From positions 74,982,791 through 75,046,790 of the forward strand of contig CM043948.1 in the NCBI GenBank assembly GCA_014529385.2: a DNA stretch of 64,000 bases, in the 5' to 3' direction. Shown here one piece after another: positions 1-10,735 of the stretch. Within the stretch, counting starts at the first letter, position 1; the number at the start of each line of letters is the position of its first letter. The stretch comes from Adiantum capillus-veneris. Lineage: Eukaryota > Streptophyta > Polypodiopsida > Polypodiales > Pteridaceae. Both the position numbers and the translations under genes were made by a program. Under the pieces are notes generated by a model. That model ran no database searches. It was not told where the DNA came from and worked only from the letters and a program-made list of their open reading frames with translations.

Positions 1-124
1 GAGTACGAGCGGAAGTGCGACGTGAGAGAGAGTGCGAGAAGAAGAGCACGACGATATGGTGAACTCGCTCTACTGTAATGTGTAGAGCATAGTGAGTTCT
101 TATTAGGTTTTAACAAAAGAATAT

Positions 125-2545
125 GTGTACATACCTGGCGGCCCGCCCACTTACCTGGGCGACCACATTGGGCTTTATACCCCAACAATGCCCACCTATC
201 AGCACCTTCTTTACCACTGAGATGGTAAAGAGAGCCATTGACAGGATGAGGACCAGCAGGGCATATGATCATGATGGTCTAGTAGCAGAGCACTTTATAC
301 ATGCTAGAGATATGCTGGTAGAGGTTCTTGCAGTGTTGTTCAATCGTGCCATGTGTGAGGTGTTACCTGAGACTTGGAGGTTGTCTACTATTGTGTCTAT
401 CTTCAAGGCAGGTGATCCTACACAGCCTGGGAATTACCGCACTATTATGGTTGGGCACACATTGGCACGGTTGTATGCATAAATTCTTGAGCAATAGTTG
501 AGTAATTGGGCAGAGGGTGAGGGTGTACGAGCAAAGGGCCACGCCGGTTTTAGGAGGGGTTTCTCCACTCTTGATCATATTCTGACACTCAGAGCCATCA
601 TTGAAGAGGGCAGGTCACATGGAAGACGGATTTATTGTAGCTTTATGGATTTCCGCAAAGCATTTGACATGGTACCAAGAGCTCGATTGATGCGCAGACT
701 GCAGGAAATGGGGGTGCGGACACTGTTGATTTGGGGAATTATGGCTCTATACAGATCAGTGATGGGACATGTACGCACCCCGGAGGGGATATCTGATTTA
801 GTTCACTCCACCATTGGGGTGAAACAGGGTTGCCCATTGTTTCCTACTCTATTTGATATGTATGTTGATGAGGTGTCTGATTACATTGACAGAGAGGGTG
901 ATAGAGGTGCCCAACTGGCAGGTACGTGGATCTCATTGTTGTTATATGTTGATGATATTGTGTTGATCTCTGACTCACTAGAGGGTATGCAGGGGACAGT
1001 TGGATACATTACACAGTTTTGCAGAGGATAGTGGATTCTCTATAAACCTTGGTAAAACCAAGGCTATGGTGTTTAACACCACACCATAGTGGATCAGAAG
1101 ATTAGCACCGACTTTCACATATGGTCAGGAGATTGTAGAGTATACACATGTATACACTTACCTTGGGGTTGTCTTCACTGGGCCGAGGTTTTCTTTGGGG
1201 AGAGCAACAGAGCTTATGCGGCCTTGGGAGGCTTGGAGAGGATGTGTTCGCAGGTTCAGTTCCACGAACCTCGGACAAAGTTATGGCTCTTTGATACTTT
1301 AGTAGCCGCAGCTATGTTGTATGCGGTGCAGATGTGGGAAGCCAGGATGGTTGGAGACGTATGGAGAGGCCCTTGGTATCTATGATCTCTCGACTGATCA
1401 GAGCCAAGGCCTCCGTACCCCACGGTATCATTCGAGCAGAGCTAGCTGCCCCTCCTATGGAGATTGAGGTGCTTACCAGATCAGTCTCCTTTGTGCATAG
1501 CTTGTGGGATACTACTAGAGACAGATATGCTAGACTGGCCCTTGAGTCTTCCAGACAGTTAGCTCTTCAAGGGGACACTTCATGCTGGTATGCACAGATG
1601 ACATCATGGTTTCAGACGCATGGCTTCACCGTAGACAGGCTGCCCCCTTTCCACGGTGACAGGCTGCCCCCTTTCCAGTACTCTCTTCAGACACCCTTAA
1701 TGTCTCTTACACGGGTGGAGATTACTAGACTCATTCGTCAGGACCTAATCCAGCTGGATACCAGGAGGACATGCCGCCACAGGAGTTGGCCACGAAGATG
1801 GCTTTCTATAGAGAGCATCTTCTCCACCTCCCAGGAGATGGGTTTGTGATTCGACCCAGCTACATGGATACACATATGTCTCATGGTTTGCGGTGTGCCA
1901 TTGGTCAGATACACACATCCTCACGTCAGCTGGAGATTGAGACTGGTAGATTCAAAGGGATACAAGTAGACAACAGGATATGCCGCTTATGCCGGCTAGA
2001 GCCAGAGACAGAGATACATTACATATGTCATTGCATAGTGTCCTATGAGATTCGGGGCCGTTTCCACTGCTTATTTAGAGAGGGTTTCGGCCCTTTCTCT
2101 AGGGTCATGAGTTATGAGGATCAGAGATGTCTTGGGCTATATCTACTTGAGTTACACAGATATAGAGACACTTTACTGGGGAGAGCTAGAGAGAGACAGT
2201 CCCAGAGACAGATTACAGATTTCTTTTCACTAGATATGGGACAGGCAGAGGAGCAGCCATCACTGCAGAGCTCGGCCCACACTCATTCGACCACTACCGG
2301 CACTCTCATCGACCGAGCACTGGAGCTACAGAGATCCAGACGGCCACGATTGAGGAGATGGGCTACACAGCATCAACGGAGACTATAACAGAGGATTCGA
2401 GCCATACTCTCTCGACATCCAGAGTGCAGATGAGGATGGATTCTAGTAGTAGTAGTATTTTTGTTCTAGTATTTTGTACCCAGACATGGTATCAAATTCA
2501 CAATTTTGTAACAGTTTGGTCTCATAGGTCATTTTGGCCTTTCCG
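125..2545 (+). mobile_element. LINE-A: 5'-truncated, decayed LINE (ORF2 plus 3' end)
   Basis: Homology to the better-preserved LINE copies at 51838-55110 and 58721-64000 begins in the ORF2 linker before the reverse transcriptase and continues to the family 3' terminus (GGTCTCATAGGTCATTTTGG near 2518). The usual GACGTTAATATAAC and (CT)n end is missing: the match stops after GGCCTTT at about 2543. The 5' end is truncated, as expected after incomplete target-primed reverse transcription. This is the most diverged LINE copy in the window, so probably the oldest. The next element (LINE-B) begins a short distance downstream in the same orientation. Confidence 0.9.
130..2388 (+). pseudogene. LINE-A ORF2 pseudogene (reverse transcriptase to C-terminal zinc finger)
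   Basis: Reading fragments at 123-482, 498-1031, 1089-1385, 1334-1849 and 1771-2388 together cover the RT and C-terminal region of ORF2. Two in-frame nonsense changes lie at 480-482 (TAA) and 495-497 (TAG). Frame breaks follow at about 1003, 1090, 1340 and 1770. The RT active site reads YVDD near 945, where the sister copies read YADD. A CX2CX8HX4C finger (CRLC...HYICHC) lies near 1980-2030. The C-terminal PIP-box-like QRQITDFF is at 2203-2226, followed by a basic SRRPR tail. A 24-bp duplication near 1635-1682 repeats the residues DRLPPF. It cannot encode an active protein. Confidence 0.88.
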
Positions 2546-2599
2546 TCGGCATTGTTTTTGCCTGCGTTATTGACCACCAGCTGCTGCTATCCAGCTTTT

Positions 2600-2963
2600 A
2601 TGCAAGGGGCAGCTTCGCGAAGGGGTGCAATAGCAGGGAGCAGGGGGTTGCTGCGTGCAGGGGCGGGGCTGCAAGGAGCAACGCGCAGGGGCGGAGGTGA
2701 CGCGAGTTTTGAGTAGGCAGGGGCAGGGTTGCAAGGGGCAGCGTGCAGGGGCGGGGTTGTTTGGCGAGCAGGACAGGGCGCGAGCAAGATGGACTGCAGC
2801 GCGCAAGGGGCGGGGCTGCAGGGGAAGCGCGCAGGGAACCTCAGCGTAGCATGAACCGCAACGTACAAGTCGGCAAGAGAGCACGAGCGGCATCAGCATA
2901 CGCGTAGGCGGCAACAACATTCACACAGGTAGCAGGGGTCGCCACATTTGTGGCTCGGGTTCG
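2600..2963 (+). repeat. GC-rich degenerate tandem repeats, putative 5' UTR of LINE-B
   Basis: Between about 2600 and 2850 the motif GCAGGGGCGGGGCTGCAAGG recurs in imperfect copies separated by short spacers. The last bases before the ORF1 start (GGTCGCCACATTTG...GGTTCG) match those before ORF1 of LINE-H at 59220-59245, which ties the block to the LINE. The repeat itself is unrelated to the LINE-H leader. Open frames here on both strands look like composition artefacts. Confidence 0.6.
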
Positions 2964-3980
2964 ATGGATCCGCCTACCGAAGGGGAACGGCCGGGTGTAG
3001 ATAGCTACACCACCCCAAAAAAAACAACAGCTACATTTAAACGGAGAAACAGAGATAGTGTACTATCACCAGGATCCTTACGAGTTGGGAAAACCTCCAG
3101 GATACATGATGAGCTAATGATGGAGAAGGTCCAAGTGATGCTCAAATCAGAGCTAAACTATATGAGGGATGACATCAGGAAGGAAATGCACGCGAGCGCT
3201 AAGAGCTACAGGAACTCCATGTATGGAGACATGATGAAAGAACTAAGGAGAGAGATCCGGGGGATACAGAATGAGGAAATTCAGATCTTGAAAACAAAAT
3301 TACGAAACCTAATCAAGGCCGAAGTAAATGTAACAGAATGCGTTATGCAAAAGAAACTCGATGAGGCAGTAGCAAGTTTTGAAGCATGGAGAACAAATAT
3401 GGAAAAGCACATGGGGGAAAAAGATGCAATAATCCAGGAGCTAAAAGGAGAACTGGCGGCTTGCAAATCTGCAGCTAATAAGAAGGGAGACGACCAACCT
3501 TCGGTGCTGAAGGAGCTCGAGGACATGAAGGATCATATGAAAGCTCTACGGGAAGGAGATGAACAGAAATCGAAAATGGCATCTTCATGGGTAGAACGTC
3601 TTTTTAAGACACAAGAAAAGGTTGATGAAGCAGAGAAATGGATTGAGGATGCGAAGAAAGGGAAGGCCCACATGCCCGAGACCACACCTACCTCCACCAT
3701 TATTAATATGACCATTGAGGAAGAGCAGAAAAGGAAGAATCGGGCTCTGCATGTGCAGGTCACAGGAGTCAAAGACAAAGAGAATGTAGATGAAGAAGTG
3801 AAGGAACTGCTACAACGCATGGGCATCACACAGCCTACTCACACAAGTGCATGGAGAGTGGGCAAGAAAGGAATCGATGAAAAGGGAAACGTAAAGGATA
3901 GGGCACTTATTCTCCGCTTCCTGAATATAGAAACAAGGAAAGAATTTCTAAAGGTCATTCTGGCCATTCTGGCCTTTTGA
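2964..3980 (+). CDS. LINE-B ORF1-like protein, truncated in the RRM-like domain
   Basis: This 338-codon open frame encodes an L1-type ORF1 protein. A basic, Ser/Thr-rich N-terminus (residues about 1-50) is followed by a long, charged, heptad-rich region (about 50-250) that should form a coiled coil. The start of an RRM-like nucleic-acid-binding domain follows (from RALHVQVTG, about 260). The start ATG sits in the same leader context as in LINE-H. Homology to LINE-H ORF1 stops near 3950, where the sequence jumps into the family 3' terminus (AGGTCATTCTGGCC), so the rest of the RRM and the C-terminal domain are missing. Unlike LINE-H ORF1, this frame has no internal stop. By analogy with L1 ORF1p, an intact protein would bind element RNA and trimerise, but this truncated form may only oligomerise. 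Whether it is expressed is unknown. Confidence 0.75.
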   Translation: MDPPTEGERPGVDSYTTPKKTTATFKRRNRDSVLSPGSLRVGKTSRIHDELMMEKVQVMLKSELNYMRDDIRKEMHASAKSYRNSMYGDMMKELRREIRGIQNEEIQILKTKLRNLIKAEVNVTECVMQKKLDEAVASFEAWRTNMEKHMGEKDAIIQELKGELAACKSAANKKGDDQPSVLKELEDMKDHMKALREGDEQKSKMASSWVERLFKTQEKVDEAEKWIEDAKKGKAHMPETTPTSTIINMTIEEEQKRKNRALHVQVTGVKDKENVDEEVKELLQRMGITQPTHTSAWRVGKKGIDEKGNVKDRALILRFLNIETRKEFLKVILAILAF

Positions 3981-4011
3981 AGACGTTAATATAACATTTC
4001 ATTTCATTTCA

Positions 4012-5595
<1,584 letters not shown>

Positions 5596-5946
5596 TCAAG
5601 TTTCCAAGTTGCAATTGCCTAAATCAAGACTACCTTGGTCTGGATTTCCATCAGCAGGTGTGCTTGATTTGAGCCTTGATCTAAATGCAATAGTCCCATG
5701 CTTTGTTTGTCTTCTCCTCTTATTCTTGGCAACCAATTTTGTCATAGTTTGGTTTTTTCTCGAAGGTTTTGATCTCCTCTCTTGTAAGAGTTTTGCATCA
5801 TTGGAGAGATCTTTCATAGAGTCCACATACCATTTAGGTGATATCACCTGCAAAAAAGAGTGACAATTACCTTGATTTGAAGTTGCCACTTCAGTAATAA
5901 CGTCATCTCTAGTTTCAGATAAAAGGGAATCCACATCCACATTCAT
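5596..5946 (-). other. possible exon or hypothetical 116-residue ORF
   Basis: A minus-strand open frame of 116 codons. Its second half is strongly basic (KLVAKNKRRRQTKHG), which could be a nuclear or nucleolar targeting segment. On the minus strand a pyrimidine tract ending TTTTTTGCAG lies at about 5850-5862 and could be a splice acceptor, in which case the exon would start at GTGATATCACC and run to the stop near 5596. No family was recognised and no partner exons were found. It may be a host-gene exon remnant or a chance frame. Confidence 0.25.
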
Positions 5947-6540
5947 AGACTAGAAAAGCTAGGTCTAGAAATCCAAACAAGAAAGTGTTAAGCCTTGCTA
6001 GATCGGAAGGGAGATTCTTATCTTGCAAAGGGAAGACAGTTATTCTGTAAACACACTTTCAGACCTGAAATTACTCTATTTAATTTTCTCGATTAACAGA
6101 CCAAATCATGAGCTGGGACCTCAGCAGTGGTTGCATAAGGCACCCTGGAATTATTATTTTCAGGCTGCAGGTCTTTCAGCCACAATAATTGGAACTGGAA
6201 GAAGTATTTGGCACCTGCACATACTAGAGAAGGAAGACGAATGTCACCAAGTGGGAGCACACAACTACAGCAGCATACATAGTAAATCCCAATACTACAA
6301 CAAGCACTGACGAGTCAGACCATCCTCTCCAGACAAGAGGCACTGTTGATACCACAAACTGCATCAGTAGCAAGTGACATCTCCGTAGTTACCACAAGAA
6401 TTACATGTGACCAAACCTCCTCATCGAAAACTGGTTCAGCATTAAAAACTTAAAAGTGCATCATGGTAATCTGAAGCAATGGATCAATGTTGGTGGCGTA
6501 ATCGAGGGCAATTACTCTTCTTTTATAGGGGTGACAAGAT
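5947..6540. other. unassigned sequence
   Basis: No coding domain, repeat terminus or RNA gene was recognised. A 95-codon plus-strand frame (6023-6310) shows no recognisable motif. Confidence 0.35.
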
Positions 6541-6545
6541 AGGGG

Positions 6546-6578
6546 AAAAAAACGGGAGGGGGGGGGGGAGGGGGGGGA
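6546..6578. repeat. G-rich tract
   Basis: A nearly uninterrupted run of G on the plus strand with a few A interruptions. It could form a quadruplex, but homopolymer slippage explains it equally well. Confidence 0.8.
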
Positions 6579-6591
6579 TCATCTCATCGTC

Positions 6592-6862
6592 TCACAAAGT
6601 GGTGGCTTGGCTCAACCAAACCAAATCCAACAGATTATAGCCGGCCCAGAGTAGAACCCGGAAGACCGAATCCGCAAAGAGGAGCTCGGAAATCGTGCCA
6701 CGATTCACGTGCCTGCACCAACAGTGTTGGTGAGCTTGAATATCGCCGATCGGTGACAGGTCATCACTCTGTACATGTGACATATCATCATCTGATCCAC
6801 AATCTCTTTCTCTGGTCTTCTTTGTATGGCATGACACTGCCACGTCATCAGACTATGACATA
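6592..6862 (-). repeat. partial Gypsy-B-like LTR edge with polypurine tract
   Basis: Read on the minus strand, AAAAGGGGGGTA (6863-6875) is followed by TGTCATAG and then TGACGTGGCA. The three complete Gypsy-B LTRs show the same order of polypurine tract, TGTCA start and an ACGT-core motif. Similarity beyond the first about 50 bases is weak and the far LTR end was not found, so this is either a diverged relative or a truncated LTR. Confidence 0.45.
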
Positions 6863-6875
6863 CCCCCCTTTTAGA

Positions 6876-8018
6876 AAAGGGTAACCAATGTCAATCAAAC
6901 TAGTCACAACCAAACTCAAGAAGCCATATCAGTAGTCACACCGGTTCATCAATGTATGCTTTCACATATGGCATGCAATCCACAAATGCAGCTTATGCAA
7001 ACACTGAATAAGATAACATTTAGGGTTACATAAACTGTTCTAAATGGATCTTCGGATATTGCTCGAGTATTTAGTGCAATGGGTCCGAGGGGTGGCATCC
7101 AATGGATCCTGGGATGCCATCAAACCGTTACGTAGGGTTGAGAGTATGACCACAAGAACGGGTTTCAGGATAGACACTTGACCATTAAGCCGGGGTCTTG
7201 ACTAAGCCACAATTGTGTCTCAAGTGGATCGAGAAAGACCGCTTCCGTGAGTACGGAGACCGTGTGGGACGATTCAATAAAACGTGCAACAGGGGGAAAA
7301 ACCGCTCAAAGCAGGTCTCAACAAGTCAAAACAAAGTCAAGCAGGTTCATACAAATTCCAGTAGGTCCGAACAAGTTCAATCATGACCAAACAGGTTAAA
7401 GTAAGTTCAAACATTCATTCCAAACAGATTCTCAATCGAGAATTCAACCAAATGCAAAACATATACTTATCCACTCACCCATAGAATGGATCTCCATCTC
7501 CATATCTTGGTGTAGATACTTTGAGAGTTTCATACCCTTCCAAACGTATGTAAGCCCATCTTTTCTTGAACCATGAAAGCCATGCATCCATTCAAGACTC
7601 TTTGTGATTCACGCAATTCCTGCTTGACTTGACTTTTCCCACATAAGGTCAAATCAGTCTTATTGATGTCAAAACCAAGGAAATCATCCATAGCCTCTCG
7701 GTGATATGCTTTAAACCAAGAGCATCAAGAAGTATCAACCGAACAGATGCTGCCATTTTCTGTAAAAACACTACTTTGCTACTGAAACCCTAATTTTGAA
7801 GCTGGTTGAAATTGAAATCCGCTCACACAATGCGTAGAGCTTGCTGAGCGGATCACCTTTTAATTCCACCATTTCTTCAAAATCTTAACCGTTTGAGAGT
7901 TTTTATAATATTCTGAAATATTGAAAAGTGTTGAAAACTTTGCTTTTCATGCTCTTACAGCAAAGGAAATGACCGAAGACTTCGGGTCCTCATCGTAAAG
8001 GTAATCCCCCTATCTAGA
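6876..8018. other. unassigned sequence, possibly Gypsy 3' untranslated remnant
   Basis: It lies on the internal side of the LTR edge at 6592-6862 but shows no recognisable pol coding. Around 7310-7420 a loose ten-base pattern (AACAGGTTCA-like) recurs several times. A short inverted repeat (ATCCGCTCA/TGAGCGGAT) occurs at 7817-7853. Confidence 0.35.
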
Positions 8019-8157
8019 ATGAGCGTCTTGACGAAAGCTTCAGGACACTAAAGCACTTGGTGACTACCGCGCCAATATTGCGTATTGTGGATCCTAGCAA
8101 ATTATTTGTAATCGAAACGGATGCTAGTGATTATGCGATTGGTGCAGCGTTGTGAAA
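8019..8157 (+). pseudogene. Gypsy reverse transcriptase/RNase H fragment
   Basis: In one frame this reads through the RT-to-RNase H connection of a Ty3/Gypsy element: SFRTLKHLVTTAPILRIVDP and then the RNase H start FVIETDASDYAIGAAL, with the catalytic Asp in TDAS. A TGA stop follows at once, and the sequence is cut by the Copia-1 left LTR. This is a short old fragment into which Copia-1 inserted. Confidence 0.8.
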
Positions 8158-8188
8158 CTTTATGACATTGAAATGCGCTATCTAACGT

Positions 8189-8407
8189 ATATACATGTGG
8201 TAGTGATGTGTGTGAACACACTAGGACCACCGGGGCATTTTTTCCCTCTTTAGGAGGTTTTTTCCCCGTGCATTGTATATACGCCCATCACTCTAGGGCT
8301 ATCTATCTTTCCATTGCACACTAAGTAATACACTCTCTATTGTGTGCCTTGAGCTTCCTTCGTCTTCTCCAAGCTGTGTGTGTCTCTCTGCAACCCTAAT
8401 TCCAACA
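8189..8407 (+). repeat. Copia-1 left (5') LTR
   Basis: It matches the right LTR from ATATACATGTGG to CTAATTCCAACA almost completely (for example ACCACCGGGG against ACCGTCGGGG). GTATATACGCCC near 8276 may serve as a TATA-like element, but this is only inference. Its first about 10 bases are missing relative to the other copies. Confidence 0.9.
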
Positions 8408-8409
8408 AT

Positions 8410-8421
8410 TGGTATCAGAGC
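8410..8421 (+). promoter_or_regulatory. Copia-1 primer binding site (tRNA-iMet)
   Basis: TGGTATCAGAGC is the standard complement of the plant initiator tRNA-Met 3' end and lies two bases after the LTR end. Confidence 0.95.
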
Positions 8422-8768
8422 AGGTTGCGTCCTCCCGGGCTTAGTCGCCAGCTGCTCCAGTACACGCCTGCTCACTTTCTCCGATTTCAGTGAGCTTTGG
8501 CGAGCGTTTGAAGGCGACAAATACTTCGAGCAAGCTCGTAGAGCTTGGTCTGGTCAGATTTTTGATTTGGGCTCATTTCGGCCTCTGTTTCCACTACAGG
8601 GAGTACTGCACAAGCTATTTCGTCATTTTGTGCAGAATTTCTGTCAATGCCGTTTTCTGTATAACAGGTGCCTTATAGTCTTCTACGGATTGTGCTATAT
8701 AGCACGTGTTGTTCCTGCTCCGTTTCTCCTATTTTCGGGCAGTTTTCACATCAGGTGCAGCATTTACC

Positions 8769-10735
8769 ATGGCTGACAACAACAACACAGATGTGTTCAA
8801 GATGTTTGCTGTTGAGGACAGGTTGGATGGGGACAATTACCCTATGTGGGCTTATATGATGCAACATGTGCTTGTGTCAAAGGGCGTCTGGAATATTGTG
8901 CAGGGCATTGATGTACGTCCCGGTTCTGAGGATGTAGGCAATGTTGAGGATGTTGCAGGTCTTGCTGCAAGGATTGCTGCTGTTAGCGTTGTTTTGCCTA
9001 CGGCAGAACAAGCTCGTTGGGATGTAAAGGATGCGCAGGCTCATGCATTGATTGCGTTGTCTGTGAAGCGCACCATTGTTCCTCACATCCATTCAGCAAA
9101 ATCTACAAAACAAGCTTGGGATATTCTAGCAGGTCTTTATGCAAGCCGCAATGAGGCTAAAATTGCTTTGCTGCGTAAAGAGCTGGAGTCGAAGATTATG
9201 CATGAGGAAGATGATATGGACACTTTCCTTGCTAGTGTCAAGGATATCAATGAGCAACTTATTTCTGCAGGTGAAGTCATTTCAGACAGTTCCCTTGTGC
9301 AGACTGTTCTTGATGCTTTACCAAATTCCTACTAGACTTTTGCTAGTACTTGGAGACTTATGACCCAAGGAAATCCAGAAGTTGTCAAGTTTGATGCATT
9401 ATGCACATTGCTGTTGCAAGAGTCACTTTCCAGAAAAAACAGGACTAGGCAGTGTGCAGTTGAACAGGCTTTTATTGCTTCTCAAAGAAAGGGTGGTAAC
9501 AGAAATGTAGCCACTTCTTATGGTTCTGCTACGAGTGGCAAAAATTTTGTTCCTAATGCTTCTGCTGGCAGCACTTCGTCTGGCAATTCTGGTGATAAGG
9601 GCAACAAGAAGATACGTTGCCATTATTGTAAAGCTAATGATCACTTGATCAAGTCGTGTCCTAAGTTGAAGGCCAAAGAGGCTAAGAAGAAAGAGGGTGG
9701 TTCCACTACAAATGCTGGTTCCACTACAAATGCAACCATTGTTGAGTCTTATGTGAAAGGAGACTGTGATGCTGATGTTGATGCAGAATGGGCTTTTAGC
9801 GCAGAGTGCACTTACAATCCTGTTGTCCATGATGCATGCTTGTCAATTGCTGCAGATTCACATGTGTGGTATTTCGACAGTGGTCTACAAAGCACATTAC
9901 CTCACATCGTGAATTGTTTACCTTTCTCGAGTCTAACCCTCATGGGAATTCTGTCACTTGTGCCAACAATGCCTCTTATCCGGTTCAGGGAGTTGGAAAG
10001 ATTGTGCTTACTGCTGCAAATGGCAATCCCTTCACACTTGTTGATGCACTTTATGTACCTGGGATCAAGAAGAATCTCTTGTCTGTATCCGCACTTGCTA
10101 GACTTAGACTTGTAGTCAAAATTTGTGGATGACAGATGTACACTTCATGATCTCAGTTTTGGTCATGAAATTGTTGCATCTGGCCTTCTGTGTCGTGGGC
10201 TGTATAAGCTTACTTTGTATGACAAGTGTGGACAAAATTTTGCAAATGCTATTGCACATTCAAGGGCTATTTCAGATGCAAAACTTTGGCATGCACGTTC
10301 TGGTCATCTGAATTTTGCCAGTTTGTTGCGTTTGCAGAAATCTGATATCGTTGCTTCTTTGCCACCTCTTGAAGCACCTGTCAAAAACATGTTTGTGAAG
10401 GCTGTATTTTGGGTAAGATGCAGCGTTCTAAGTTTCCAAAGGATGGTTCAGTTCGGGCCACATGTAAGTTGCAGCTTGTGCATAGTGATGTTTGTGGGCC
10501 CATGCAAACTCCGTCCTTGGTCAATTACCTTTACTTTGTGACTTTCATTGATGATTACTCCAGGCATGCATGGGTATTTCCGCTTAAAGCGAAGTCCGAA
10601 GTTTGTATGTGCTTCAAGCAATTTCTGGCTATGGCTGAAAATGTCTCGAAATGTACTATGGGCACCCTCCGTTCCGATCGGGGGGAGAGTATATGTCTCA
10701 TGAATTTAATGCATTTCTGGCTAGTCGTGGGATAA
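8769..10735 (+). pseudogene. Copia-1 gag, protease and integrase N-terminal part (disrupted)
   Basis: Gag starts at MADNNNTDVFKMF (8769) with the UBN2-type capsid region. It meets an in-frame TAG at 9333-9335, where sister elements should continue in the same frame. A CCHC knuckle (CHYCKANDHLIKSC) lies near 9618. The protease active site WYFDSG near 9870 is followed at once by a frame break. Further frame changes lie at about 10120, 10395 (just before the integrase CX2C, CEGC) and 10675 (SDRGGEY, one G missing). The integrase His-containing half (WHARSGHLN) is at about 10290. In an intact element these would form one polyprotein that builds the capsid, matures it and integrates the cDNA. At least five lesions prevent that here. 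Confidence 0.88.

Noticed and set aside
7817-7853. Nine-base inverted repeat ATCCGCTCA/TGAGCGGAT
   Set aside because: Too short in 64 kb to separate from chance, with no supporting context.
8410-8421. tRNA-Met gene
   Set aside because: TGGTATCAGAGC here, and its reverse at 22459 and 43784, is only the retrotransposon primer site. No cloverleaf follows.
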